Shown here: positions 17,278 to 25,861 of the stretch, piece by piece | Position numbering within the stretch: the first letter of the stretch is position 1 | How the letters are laid out: each line of letters opens with the position of its first letter | Assembly (NCBI GenBank): GCA_002423155.1 | Contig: DIUV01000050.1 | Location: forward strand, 53,787 to 102,178 | DNA from: Alphaproteobacteria bacterium UBA6149 | GTDB taxonomy: Bacteria; Pseudomonadota; Alphaproteobacteria; Rickettsiales; UBA998 | DNA: 48,392 nucleotides | Direction: 5' to 3' | Position numbers and translations under genes: made by a program | Notes under the pieces: generated by a model | What the model saw: only the letters and a program-made list of their open reading frames with translations | The model's database searches: none | What the model was told of the DNA's origin: nothing

Positions 17278-17949
17278 ATGAACCGCCCAGCACCCAACCA
17301 CTTACCCAAAGCCCCCCACCTATCTCCCAAAGATATAGGTCGCACACTGCGTGAATCCCGCGAATCTATGGGAATATCGGTGAAAGATGTGGCGGATGCG
17401 CTGCGTATTCGCGCACGCTATATAGAGGCTTTGGAAAATGGCGAGAACGACAAACTCCCCGGAGAGGTTTATCAAAAAGGCTATATGAAATCTTATGCAA
17501 AATTTTTGCAGATGGAAGACCAATTAAAACTGGTAGAACAGTTACATATTGCAACGGCAACCACTGCCCCTGTAATGCCCTATTTTACTATTCATCCGCA
17601 GCTTAGTCGCAACAAAAAATTACTGATTGTCGTTAGTTCAATTATTGCTTTTTCTATTTTGGTTACCACCCAGAATCAATCGAGCAATATTTCTCAAGTG
17701 CGACCCGTACCATTTGAATTACTCGCCCCACAAATAAACTGCACCGAAAACTGGCCCCCTTGTTATTGGAAAAACGATTTATCGCTTAGTTTTCTGTTAG
17801 AGCCAATAAAACCAGTTTATTTTAAAAATATCGGCAAAAACAATAATGTTTCTCCCAAAAAAAATATTACTAAAAAAACTTTGCCTAAAAAAGCTACTAT
17901 CATTCGAGAAGCTAACCATATAACCAATGATGATGATAATTTAGACTAA
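17278..17949 (+). CDS. RodZ-like helix-turn-helix membrane protein
   Basis: The 223-residue protein has an N-terminal HTH_25 domain (about 18-85: IGRTLRESRESMGISVKDVA, RARYIEALENGENDKLPGEV, GYMKSYAKFLQ). A single membrane helix (LLIVVSSIIAFSILVTT) and a short C-terminal tail follow. In RodZ the domain binds the MreB cytoskeleton and helps keep rod shape. The tail here is shorter than in E. coli RodZ. rodZ next to ispG is a widely conserved pair, which supports the call. The ATG at 17278 is used; a longer TTG reading from 17209 adds an AT-rich, poorly conserved segment. The stop codon lies at the target duplication of the inserted repeat stack, so the natural C-terminus may have been altered. 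Confidence 0.75.
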   Translation: MNRPAPNHLPKAPHLSPKDIGRTLRESRESMGISVKDVADALRIRARYIEALENGENDKLPGEVYQKGYMKSYAKFLQMEDQLKLVEQLHIATATTAPVMPYFTIHPQLSRNKKLLIVVSSIIAFSILVTTQNQSSNISQVRPVPFELLAPQINCTENWPPCYWKNDLSLSFLLEPIKPVYFKNIGKNNNVSPKKNITKKTLPKKATIIREANHITNDDDNLD

Positions 17950-18046
17950 GGAGCCAATTGCAAAACTATTAAATTAGTATTATTACTCTCCCCATCGTCA
18001 AGGGCGATTTCACCAATCGTTAATTTTGTCTTTTTGTAATAAAATT

Positions 18047-18287
18047 CACCCTATACGACAGTAACGTTAATAATGGCGCAATATATTGAATAATAAAAAT
18101 ATTTAAAGGTATTGCTTTGAACTCTCGGTTGTCATCCCCGCCTTGTGCGGGGATCTTGAGCGACAAATTCAGTCCGAATTCGTGTCTTGAGATCCCCGCA
18201 CAAGGCGGGGATGACAACCGAGAGAGCAGAAAAATTATCATTATTCAATGCATTGCAGCCTTATTAACCTTACTGTCGTGTATGGTG
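18047..18287. repeat. MITE, family A copy 1, with 9-base target duplication
   Basis: The ends are CACCCTATACGACAGTAA and the reverse complement of TTACTGTCGTGTATGGTG, and the similarity runs inward through GTTAATAA and ATTGAATAAT. AATAAAATT is duplicated on both sides (18038-18046 and 18288-18296). The uninterrupted family B copy has this sequence only once (261-268). The core is the palindrome at 18122-18224. Confidence 0.85.
18122..18224. repeat. Core palindrome CTCTCGGTTGTCATCCCCGCC type
   Basis: CTCTCGGTTGTCATCCCC at the left is mirrored by GGGGATGACAACCGAGAG at the right. Each arm carries its own hairpin (CCCCGCCTTGTGCGGGG), as in REP-like palindromes found in many bacterial genomes. 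Related palindromes are at 42244-42383 and 48261-48339. Confidence 0.8.
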
Positions 18288-18450
18288 AATAAAATTCTCC
18301 ATTGTCATGCCGCTGTAGAGCGGCATCCATGCCAAACCATTGGCTAAGATGCTAGTTGATAGGCATGGATGCCGCCCTGCGGCGGTATGACAATAGATAT
18401 TTTAGTGAAAAAATGTCAAAATTAACGATTGGTGAAATTGCCCTGCCCCA

Positions 18451-18565
18451 TCGTCATACCAGCGCACGCTGGTATCTGGTAGCTCTACGCTGACTGATTT
18501 CCATTGTTTTATAGAAACTTATTCTCTGTAGAAAGACTGGATACCAGCGTACGCTGGTATGACGA
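18451..18565. repeat. Core palindrome TCGTCATACCAGCG type
   Basis: TCGTCATACCAGCG at 18451 is mirrored by CGCTGGTATGACGA ending at 18565, each arm carrying an ACCAGCG...CGCTGGT hairpin. It is the original core of the outermost element. Its left edge was the target of the family B insertion. Confidence 0.8.
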
Positions 18566-18629
18566 TTAAGGAGATTAATGTTAATACAAAATAGTTTTGC
18601 AATTGGCTCTAAGCAAAAAAGAAAAATCC

Positions 18630-19901
18630 ATGGACATCATAACTCGCAAAAGAACCCATCCCGTCAGCATCGGCAACTACGCAGATAAAAAAATAATTAT
18701 TGGCGGCAACGCGCCTATCGTCATCCAGTCCATGACCAATACCGACAGCGCAGATTTAAACTCCAGCGTCACACAAATAATCGAACTCGCCAATGCAGGC
18801 TCCGAGCTAGTGCGCCTAACCGTAAACAACGAAGCCGCCGCCGCTAATATTCCCAAAATCGTTGAACAGCTAGAAAAACAAAATTGCTACGTGCCCTTAA
18901 TTGGAGATTTTCATTATAACGGACACCGCCTGTTAGAAGATTTCCCCGAAATGGCGCAAGCTCTGGCAAAATATCGCATAAATCCCGGAAATGTCGGCTT
19001 TGGGGATAAACAAGACAAACAATTTGCCCAAATCATCGAATGTGCCATAAAACATGACAAACCAGTGCGCATCGGCGTAAATTGGGGCAGTTTAGACCAA
19101 GCTTTATTAGCTCGCCTAATGGACGAAAATGCTCAAACAAAAAACCCATTATCTGCCGATAAAATGCAGCGCAAAGCCCTGGTAGTCTCAGCGCTAGAAA
19201 GCGCCGCCGCCGCCGAAAAAATCGGGCTATCCGCCGACAAAATAATTCTTTCTTGTAAAGTTAGCGAAGTACAGTCCTTAATCTCGGTATATCGCAATTT
19301 ATCCGCCCAGTGTAATTACGCCCTCCATCTGGGTTTAACCGAAGCGGGCATTGGCAGCAAAGGCATCGTCGCCTCTACGGCAGCGTTAAGCGTATTATTA
19401 CAATCGGGCATTGGCGATACCATACGCATCTCCCTCACCCCTTTACCCAATGCTAGCCGAACGGAAGAAGTAATCGTCGCGCAAGAAATCCTGCAAGTAA
19501 TGGGACTCCGCGCCTTCACCCCCCTAGTCACCGCCTGCCCCGGTTGCGGACGTACCACCAGCACGGTTTTTCAAGACCTAGCCAACAAAATTCAAAACTG
19601 GCTACGCGAACAAATGCCTTTATGGCGGGAAACTTACCTCGGCGTGGAAGAAATGAAAGTCGCAGTAATGGGCTGCATCGTGAATGGCCCCGGTGAAAGC
19701 CGCAACGCCAATATCGGTATTTCCTTACCCGGCACGGGGGAAAGCCCCGCCGCACCCGTGTTTGAAGATGGGGTGAAAACGGTTACTTTACGCGGAGAAC
19801 ATATTGCAGAGGAATTTCAAGCTCGAGTGGAGGCTTACATACAAAAACGGTTTGCACAAAAACATCTCACTCCTGCTCCAAATAATCCAAATAACGCTTA
19901 A
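18630..19901 (+). CDS. ispG: 4-hydroxy-3-methylbut-2-en-1-yl diphosphate synthase
   Basis: The 423-residue enzyme (GcpE) carries out the penultimate step of the MEP isoprenoid pathway, converting ME-cPP to HMBPP with a [4Fe-4S] cluster. The N-terminal TIM-barrel signature is PIVIQSMTNTDSAD, and the cluster ligands lie in CPGCGRTTS and MGCIVNGPGESR near the C-terminus. The ATG at 18630 is chosen because the alternative TTG at 18597 lies inside the terminal inverted repeat of the upstream MITE. The last 35 bases overlap the convergent fic gene. Any promoter must lie in or very near the upstream repeat stack. Confidence 0.96.
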   Translation: MDIITRKRTHPVSIGNYADKKIIIGGNAPIVIQSMTNTDSADLNSSVTQIIELANAGSELVRLTVNNEAAAANIPKIVEQLEKQNCYVPLIGDFHYNGHRLLEDFPEMAQALAKYRINPGNVGFGDKQDKQFAQIIECAIKHDKPVRIGVNWGSLDQALLARLMDENAQTKNPLSADKMQRKALVVSALESAAAAEKIGLSADKIILSCKVSEVQSLISVYRNLSAQCNYALHLGLTEAGIGSKGIVASTAALSVLLQSGIGDTIRISLTPLPNASRTEEVIVAQEILQVMGLRAFTPLVTACPGCGRTTSTVFQDLANKIQNWLREQMPLWRETYLGVEEMKVAVMGCIVNGPGESRNANIGISLPGTGESPAAPVFEDGVKTVTLRGEHIAEEFQARVEAYIQKRFAQKHLTPAPNNPNNA

Positions 19902-21003
19902 ACTTAAAAAGTTTATTCCGCTGTGTATCCGTTTCTTCCTGTAAAATACCTAATTCCACTAATTGCTGCACTAATTTTTGTGCTGGAGGAAAAGTAGTTC
20001 CCGTAATTTCTGCCACCTCACTAATACTCATTAATGGATTATGGCAAAGTTGATATAATAATTTCAAACCATTCGCTCGATTACGCCCTAAATTTTTCTC
20101 AATATAAATAGTTGATTCGCCTATTAATTCGTCAATTTTCCATGCACGCTTAACCACATCATCAGCAGAAGCGCGGATAGCGCGGAGGAAATATTTTATC
20201 CATCCTTCATAATCTCCCTTGCTGCGTACGGCATTTAGCCAATAATAATATTCACTGCAGAACTTTTTAAAGTAAAAAGAGGGGTATAAAATAGGTTCTT
20301 TAAGCAAATTATAATCTATCAACATCAGCACCATAAGCAGTCGCCCAATACGTCCATTTCCATCTAAAAAAGGATGAATAGTCTCAAACTGCACATGTGC
20401 CAACCCTACGCGCAGCAAAGCAGGCAAACTATTATCTTCATTGATAAATTTTTCTAAATTTTTTAATAAATCTGGCAAATAATGGGCAGGAGGAGGAACT
20501 AATTCTCCGACAAAAACGGGAACTTTGCGCAACTCACCTGGAGCTTTGTTTTTCCCCCGAGCTCCTGATAATAATACCGCATGACTTTCACGAATAATCC
20601 GATTGCTAACGGGAATCCCCTGTTCACGCAGCATTTTCAATGCATGATTCACCGCGTCCATATAATTTAAAACATCTTCAATATTGCGATTTTCTTTGCT
20701 TTTATTGCGCGAATTATACTCCAAAACCTCGGTAAGCGTTGTATGAATATCCTCAATCTCACTAGAAAGCACTGCCTCTTTAGCCACATAAACATCTATA
20801 AACTGACGTTTACTTGGAATACGCGTGCCCACCTCATCCAACCGCCCTAAACTTTGCATGGCATCGCCATAAAGCAAAATCATTTCGGCATCCATTTGAA
20901 GAATAGGTAATGGTGGTAATGACTTGGGAATAAAATGACGATGCTCTGCGAATTGTTCGTAATGCCCACTAATTCTTGCTACAAGCGGAAACTTTTCATT
21001 CAT
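19867..21003 (-). CDS. Fic family protein with C-terminal winged helix
   Basis: The 378-residue protein has a full Fic active-site motif, HPFLDGNGRIGR, beginning at His210. Such domains usually transfer AMP from ATP to a hydroxyl group on a target protein. An N-terminal Fic_N region contains an inhibitory-type helix, SSEIEDIHTT (80-89), whose glutamate would block the ATP site in class II enzymes. The C-terminal 80 residues look like a winged-helix DNA-binding domain (NPLMSISEVAEITGTTFPPA). The architecture matches chromosomal Fic/DOC proteins of the SoFic type, which often self-modify. No antitoxin gene is adjacent. It converges on ispG with a 35-base overlap. Confidence 0.9.
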   Translation of the reverse strand: MNEKFPLVARISGHYEQFAEHRHFIPKSLPPLPILQMDAEMILLYGDAMQSLGRLDEVGTRIPSKRQFIDVYVAKEAVLSSEIEDIHTTLTEVLEYNSRNKSKENRNIEDVLNYMDAVNHALKMLREQGIPVSNRIIRESHAVLLSGARGKNKAPGELRKVPVFVGELVPPPAHYLPDLLKNLEKFINEDNSLPALLRVGLAHVQFETIHPFLDGNGRIGRLLMVLMLIDYNLLKEPILYPSFYFKKFCSEYYYWLNAVRSKGDYEGWIKYFLRAIRASADDVVKRAWKIDELIGESTIYIEKNLGRNRANGLKLLYQLCHNPLMSISEVAEITGTTFPPAQKLVQQLVELGILQEETDTQRNKLFKFKRYLDYLEQE

Positions 21004-21103
21004 AATTTTTCTACAAACTATAATAAAGACTCTATTTTCTGATAATTATTATATGATAACACACTTATCATATAATAACAACTGCGGTTATTATAGCTTA
21101 TTT

Positions 21104-21266
21104 GGGAACCTCTAAAAATTCATTCTGGCGAGCAAAATGCGCTGCAATGAAGTGGCGCAAGCCCAATCTCTTTCAAGAATGGGTCGCGTAGCAGCTTCGT
21201 TGAGCATGGAGGCGTTGCTTCATTGCAAGCAAGTTTGCTGACCAGTTTGGATTTTTAGAGGTTCCC
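21104..21266. repeat. MITE, family F (GGGAACCTCTAAAAAT ends)
   Basis: GGGAACCTCTAAAAAT at 21104-21119 is matched by its reverse complement ending at 21266, and TTT lies on both sides, possibly a three-base duplication. The 163-base element encodes no protein. It fills the space between the fic start and the ligA stop codon, ending five bases from the latter. Confidence 0.75.
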
Positions 21267-21271
21267 TTTGG

Positions 21272-23347
21272 CTAACCACCCACCAAAAACTCCGCCCACT
21301 CCGCTTCGCTCAAAACACGCACCCCTAATTTCTGCGCTTTTGCCAGCTTAGAACCCGCATCTGCCCCGGCAATCAGATAATCGGTTTTAGCAGAAACGGC
21401 ATCGGTAACTTTGGCACCCAATTGCCGTGCCTGCGCTTTGGCGGCATCACGCGTTTGTGTAGTTAAACTACCCGTAAAAACCAGATTTTTACCCTGTAAT
21501 ATTCCTGCTTCTATTTTTTTTGCTTCCGCTATGTGCACCTGCTGCACAATCGCCTGCAAAATTTCCCGTTGACGAATATCCGCAAAAAAATGGGTTAGCG
21601 TTTTAACTACAATACTGCCAATACCATTGACATTTAATAATTCTTCTTGGGCGTTCGCAGAAGTTTCCAATAATTGCATCTGCTGATAAAAATTATCCCA
21701 ATTACCATAATGCTGCGCTAATAACTGCGCAGTGCCCTCCCCCACATGGCGGATTCCCAAAGCATAAATAAAGCGCTCCAAACCAATTTTTCTCGCCTTT
21801 TCAATCGCCACGAATAAATTACGCGCAGATAATTCCCCCCAATTTTCACGATTTTTCAAGCGTTGGAGTGATTTTTTATCGCGCTCTTGAAGCGTAAAAA
21901 TATCCTGCGGCTCTAAAATCAACTCTTCTTTCCAGAAATTTTCAATCTGTTTAGCTCCCAAACCATCAATATCAAAGGCAGCTCGCGAAACAAAATGTTT
22001 TAGTTTTTCCACCTGTTGCGCGGGGCAAACCATGCCCCCCTCACAACGTCGCACTGCTTCTCCCTCTTCTCGCACTGCCGCACTTCCACAAACTGGGCAA
22101 GTTTGTAGGGGCGCAAAAATTTCGGCATTAGCTGGGCGCAACTTCAAATTCACCGCCACCACTTGCGGAATCACATCCCCTGCACGCTGCACAATCACGC
22201 TATCGCCTACACGAATATCTTTACGGGCAATTTCATCTTCATTATGCAAAGTAGCGCGAGAAACCACCACGCCGCCCACGGTCACTGGCTTTAGCCATGC
22301 CACAGGCGTCAAAGCCCCAGTGCGCCCCACCTGAACATCAATTTTTTCAATAATAGTTTCCACTTGCTGCGCAGGAAATTTATAAGCAATTGCCCAACGC
22401 GGCGAGCGCTGCACTGCACCTAATTTTTCTTGTAATTCCAACTGGTTGATTTTTATAACCAGCCCATCAATATCATAATCCAAATTAGCCCGACGCTGCC
22501 CCAATTGAGCATAAACCTCCTGCACCTGCGCAGCATCATGCGCCAAAACACAGGCTGGATTAGTAGAAAACCCCGCTTTACCCAGCCAGGCAATTAATTC
22601 TTCCTGCGAGGTTGCGGGAATATTATCCACCTCCCCCACCCCATAAATATAATAATGCAACCGCCGAGCGGCCGTAATCTTCGCATCTAACTGGCGCAAC
22701 GAACCTGCAGCCGCATTACGCGGATTAGCAAAAACCGCCTCCCCCAATTCCTCTCGCGTCTGATTCAGTGCAGCAAAATCCGCCTTTTTCATATAAACTT
22801 CGCCACGAATTTCCATTTTTCCGCGTGCCGGCACTTGCATAATCTGGGGAAACCCAACCACAGCGGCTAAATTAGGGGTTATATCTTCTCCTTCAGTGCC
22901 ATCCCCCCGCGTGGCTCCTTGCACGAAAACTCCATCTTCAAAACTGGCAGAAAAAGACAATCCATCAATTTTCGGCTCGCAAAACAAATCTAGTGCTGAA
23001 TTTTCCTCCGCCCCCAGAAAACGCCGCACCTTTGCCAAAAAATCTTCAATATCCGCTAAATCAAAAGCATTATCCAAAGAAAGCATGGGCTTTTTGTGTT
23101 GCACCTTAGTAAATCCCTCGCGCAACCTAGCGCCAATGCGCAAAGAAGGACTATCAGCGCGCAGCAAATGCGGAAAAAGCGCCTCTAATTCGGCATTACG
23201 CTGACGAAGAATATCATATTCTGCATCAGATATTTCTGGCGCATCTAATTGATGATAAGCAATATCATGCGCGGCAATTTCCCGTGCCAAATTGGCTAAT
23301 TCAGCAGCGGCTTCCAGATTAGTTAAATTTTTAACGTTATTTTTCAT
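21272..23347 (-). CDS. ligA: NAD-dependent DNA ligase
   Basis: The 691-residue enzyme seals nicks in replication and repair using NAD+. All family domains are present: the Ia domain (HDIAYHQLDAPEISDAEYD), the adenylation site lysine in CEPKIDGLSF, and an OB fold (VGDSVIVQRAGDVIPQV). A four-cysteine zinc finger (CPVCGSAAVREEGE...CEGGMVCPAQQ), helix-hairpin-helix repeats and a C-terminal BRCT domain (GKNLVFTGSLTTQTRDAAK) follow. I use the ATG at 23347; an upstream TTG at 23368 adds seven residues. It diverges from mipZ. The 3' end is almost touched by the family F MITE. Confidence 0.97.
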   Translation of the reverse strand: MKNNVKNLTNLEAAAELANLAREIAAHDIAYHQLDAPEISDAEYDILRQRNAELEALFPHLLRADSPSLRIGARLREGFTKVQHKKPMLSLDNAFDLADIEDFLAKVRRFLGAEENSALDLFCEPKIDGLSFSASFEDGVFVQGATRGDGTEGEDITPNLAAVVGFPQIMQVPARGKMEIRGEVYMKKADFAALNQTREELGEAVFANPRNAAAGSLRQLDAKITAARRLHYYIYGVGEVDNIPATSQEELIAWLGKAGFSTNPACVLAHDAAQVQEVYAQLGQRRANLDYDIDGLVIKINQLELQEKLGAVQRSPRWAIAYKFPAQQVETIIEKIDVQVGRTGALTPVAWLKPVTVGGVVVSRATLHNEDEIARKDIRVGDSVIVQRAGDVIPQVVAVNLKLRPANAEIFAPLQTCPVCGSAAVREEGEAVRRCEGGMVCPAQQVEKLKHFVSRAAFDIDGLGAKQIENFWKEELILEPQDIFTLQERDKKSLQRLKNRENWGELSARNLFVAIEKARKIGLERFIYALGIRHVGEGTAQLLAQHYGNWDNFYQQMQLLETSANAQEELLNVNGIGSIVVKTLTHFFADIRQREILQAIVQQVHIAEAKKIEAGILQGKNLVFTGSLTTQTRDAAKAQARQLGAKVTDAVSAKTDYLIAGADAGSKLAKAQKLGVRVLSEAEWAEFLVGG

Positions 23348-23462
23348 AATAATAAAATAATTTTCCAAGAAACATCAATATATGGTACTATACGGGGTTT
23401 ACTAAAGCTTTTCCATAGGCTAACTTGTTTTCATAAAAAATATAAAATTTTGGGTAATCAAT

Positions 23463-24479
23463 ATGAACGAGCAAGTAAATTCCTCCGCTTCAACCCCAGA
23501 GGCATCCGCCCCTGCTTCTGCGCTAAAAAAACGCGCTCATGTAATTATTGTTGGTAATGAAAAAGGCGGTTCGGGCAAAACTACCGCGACTATGCACTTA
23601 ATTGTTGCCCTGTTGCGCCTTGGCTTCTCGGTGGGTAGTATTGATATTGACTCGCGCCAACGTTCACTTTCGCGTTATATTGAAAACCGCCGCACCACTA
23701 TTGCGGTAGAAGGCGTATCCCTGCCCTTGCCGAACCATATTGTTATTCAAAAAAGCCCCTTTACTACTGATGAAGAATCGCAAAAAGACGAGCGCAACCG
23801 CTTTGCGCAGGGAGTTTCTCGGGTTTATAGCACTTGTGACTTTTTGGTTATCGACACTCCAGGGAACGATACCTATCTTTCTCGCTTAGCACATTCTTTT
23901 GCCGATACTGTCATTACCCCGATTAATGATAGTTTCGTAGATTTAGACGTACTCGCTTCGGTAGATGGTCGCACCATGGAAATTATCAAACCGAGTATTT
24001 ATAGCGAAATGGTCTGGGAGCAAAAACTCCAACGTGCCAAGCGCGATGGTAAGTCGATTGACTGGGTGGTGATGCGTAACCGCTTGAGTAATATTGACGC
24101 ACGCAACAAACGCTTCATGACCAAAGTTACGGAAGAATTATCCCGCCGCATTGGTTTCCGCTTGGCTTCGGGCTTTAGCGAGCGGGTGATTTTCCGTGAA
24201 ATGTTCTTGCAAGGACTAACCGTTTTAGACGTAATCGACGAATCTACCAGCGTTAGCGTGTCTATGTCGCACGTGGCCGCACGCCAAGAAGTGCGCGATT
24301 TACTAAAAATGCTTAAAATCCCGATGATTGACGAGCGTATGCGCCAGGTGCGCACCAGCGTGCGTGAGGACGCAACCGTAAAAACAGAAGCGCCAGCTCC
24401 TGCGGCAATTCCTCCGATTAAAACTCTGGCCGAGCAAGCAAAAGCGGAACCACAAGTTGAATTAGAAGCAGCTTCTTAA
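23463..24479 (+). CDS. mipZ: Division-plane positioning ATPase MipZ
   Basis: The 338-residue protein is a ParA/MinD-like ATPase of the MipZ family. MipZ forms a gradient from the cell poles with ParB and blocks FtsZ ring assembly away from midcell. An Ala/Ser/Pro-rich leader precedes the deviant Walker A motif GNEKGGSGKTTA (about 32-43). Conserved MipZ segments are SIDIDSRQRSLSRYIENR, FLVIDTPGNDTYLSRLAHS and DSFVDLDVLASVDG. A Pro/Ala/Glu-rich tail ends the protein. MipZ is largely restricted to alphaproteobacteria and supports the taxonomic placement. No Min genes are in the window. Confidence 0.92.
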   Translation: MNEQVNSSASTPEASAPASALKKRAHVIIVGNEKGGSGKTTATMHLIVALLRLGFSVGSIDIDSRQRSLSRYIENRRTTIAVEGVSLPLPNHIVIQKSPFTTDEESQKDERNRFAQGVSRVYSTCDFLVIDTPGNDTYLSRLAHSFADTVITPINDSFVDLDVLASVDGRTMEIIKPSIYSEMVWEQKLQRAKRDGKSIDWVVMRNRLSNIDARNKRFMTKVTEELSRRIGFRLASGFSERVIFREMFLQGLTVLDVIDESTSVSVSMSHVAARQEVRDLLKMLKIPMIDERMRQVRTSVREDATVKTEAPAPAAIPPIKTLAEQAKAEPQVELEAAS

Positions 24480-24485
24480 AAATTT

Positions 24486-24758
24486 ATGCTCCGCTTCATA
24501 TTAATTGCCATAGCAATATTTCTGCTATTTACGTTTTTTCTTAAAAAAAGTCGAAAAAATGTAAATACACCGGCAAAAACCAGCAAGCAAGCTGCCTGCC
24601 AAATACTCGGCGTGGGAGAAAACGCTACGGCGGATGAAATAAACACTGCCTACAAGCATTTAATGCAACAATACCACCCCGATAAAGGCGGCACAGAAGG
24701 CATTGCTATGCAGATAAATCAGGCGCGCGAAACTTTATTAGATAGCCTAAAGAACTAA
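24486..24758 (+). CDS. Membrane-anchored J-domain protein
   Basis: The 90-residue protein has one N-terminal membrane helix (FILIAIAIFLLFTFFL) followed by a short J domain with the HPD motif (LMQQYHPDKGGTEG). J domains stimulate the ATPase of DnaK-type chaperones. The layout, a membrane anchor followed directly by a J domain, is that of the mitochondrial import partner Tim14/Pam18 and its alphaproteobacterial relatives. It begins seven bases after mipZ and is probably co-transcribed. Its last four bases overlap the convergent adaptor gene. Confidence 0.88.
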   Translation: MLRFILIAIAIFLLFTFFLKKSRKNVNTPAKTSKQAACQILGVGENATADEINTAYKHLMQQYHPDKGGTEGIAMQINQARETLLDSLKN

Positions 24759-25849
24759 TGAGATACCTGGGCAGGCTGCTGCGCCACCGACACATCCCCA
24801 CCATCTTTCAGCGCCACTAAGCCATCCACCACCACCGACTCACCAACCGCTAAACCATCCGCCAAAACCGCGATGCCATTAAGCAAACGGGCTATTTTAA
24901 CTGATCTTTTCTTTGCCTTACCCCTATTATTTGCCAATCCATCCACCACAAACACATAATCCCCCGTTTGCCCATGCTGCACGGCTTCTTCTGGGATAGT
25001 CAGGCGATTTTTTTCCACTCCCAGATTTAGGCTTACATTCACAAACATACCCGGCCACAACTTCTCATTTTCATTGGCAAATTTAGCCCGTGCGGTAACG
25101 GTTCCACTAGTTGCGTCAATGTTATTGTCCAAATGTTCCAAGACTCCATTATATTTTTCAGACACGCCCTCATGCTCCACCTGCACAGTCAAACTATCTT
25201 TGCCCTGCGCCAACAGAGCAGATTGCACCACCGAAAAGCTGGATTGCGGCAAGGAAAACTGCACGCGCACTGGTTTAATCTGGTTAATCGTCACTAAAGG
25301 CTGGGTATCATTCGCCTTCACTGTATTGCCTGCCGTCACCCGAATAATCCCCACCCGTCCGCTAATCGGCGCTAAAATGCGGCTATATTCTAACTGCACA
25401 GTTAAATTTTCTACCATTGCTTTTTGCGCATTAAAGCTCGCGCGTAACTCATCCAGCTTAGCCGAGGACTCAAACCCTTTTACTTTCAATTTTTGCACCC
25501 GATTAAATTGCAAACGATTATTCTCTAAATTCGCCTGCGCTTGCTTCAATTGTGCCTTTAACGCCCGATCATCCAACTGAAATAACAAATCACCTTGTTT
25601 AACTTCGTCCCCATCATGAAAAAACACATTCGCAATCTGCGAGTCCTGCCGAGAACGCACCGACACGGTTTCATAAGGGATAACGCTACCCACTTCTTTT
25701 AATAATAACGGTACATCCTGCGTAGTAACCGGTAAAATCTTTACCGCCACGGGCGGCATCGTCGGAGCCACCACGGTCTTAGCGCGCAAAAAATACCAGC
25801 CTCCGCCAGCTAAAGCTGCAATTATTACCAATATAATTATTATACGCAT
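24755..25849 (-). CDS. RND efflux periplasmic adaptor (membrane fusion protein)
   Basis: The 364-residue protein is an AcrA/HlyD-type adaptor that links an inner-membrane RND pump to the outer membrane. An N-terminal membrane anchor (IIIILVIIAALAGGGWYFL) leads into a lipoyl half-motif (VFFHDGDEVKQGDLLFQLDD) and an alpha-hairpin (LKQAQANLENNRLQFNRVQKL). The second lipoyl half (ILAPISGRVGIIRVTAGNTV) and beta-barrel regions follow. There is no lipobox cysteine. The pump and the outer-membrane channel are not adjacent, so they must be encoded elsewhere. It lies 13 bases after pth in the leftward prs-rplY-pth run. Confidence 0.88.
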   Translation of the reverse strand: MRIIIILVIIAALAGGGWYFLRAKTVVAPTMPPVAVKILPVTTQDVPLLLKEVGSVIPYETVSVRSRQDSQIANVFFHDGDEVKQGDLLFQLDDRALKAQLKQAQANLENNRLQFNRVQKLKVKGFESSAKLDELRASFNAQKAMVENLTVQLEYSRILAPISGRVGIIRVTAGNTVKANDTQPLVTINQIKPVRVQFSLPQSSFSVVQSALLAQGKDSLTVQVEHEGVSEKYNGVLEHLDNNIDATSGTVTARAKFANENEKLWPGMFVNVSLNLGVEKNRLTIPEEAVQHGQTGDYVFVVDGLANNRGKAKKRSVKIARLLNGIAVLADGLAVGESVVVDGLVALKDGGDVSVAQQPAQVSH

Positions 25850-25861
25850 TTTCCGCCCCTG

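Larger units (their letters stand above)
18001..18445. repeat. MITE, family B copy 2, itself interrupted
   Basis: The ends are inverted repeats: AGGGCGATTTCACCAATCG from 18001 and CGATTGGTGAAATTGCCCT ending at 18444, both continuing inward as TTAATTTTG. Direct repeats CCCCATCGTCA flank it (17990-18000 and 18446-18456), so it inserted into the TCGTCATACC end of the core palindrome. Another element (18047-18287) interrupts it. Without that insertion it would match the copy at 221-416. Confidence 0.8.
17951..18609. repeat. Outermost MITE (family G) of a nested repeat stack
   Basis: The ends are inverted repeats: GAGCCAATTGCAAAACTATT at 17951-17970 and its reverse complement ending at 18609. TAAG flanks both sides (17947-17950 and 18610-18613), which may be a short target duplication. 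Its core is the palindrome at 18451-18565, which was later split by the family B element at 18001-18445. The whole stack separates the rodZ-like gene from ispG. Confidence 0.75.

Noticed and set aside
18020..18347. Short open frames on both strands
   Set aside because: They are made of palindromic repeat sequence inside the nested MITE stack; the similar peptides on the two strands reflect the palindrome.
21004..21103. Antitoxin gene for the Fic protein
   Set aside because: The space between the fic start and the MITE has no open frame of useful size; the internal SSEIED helix probably provides inhibition.
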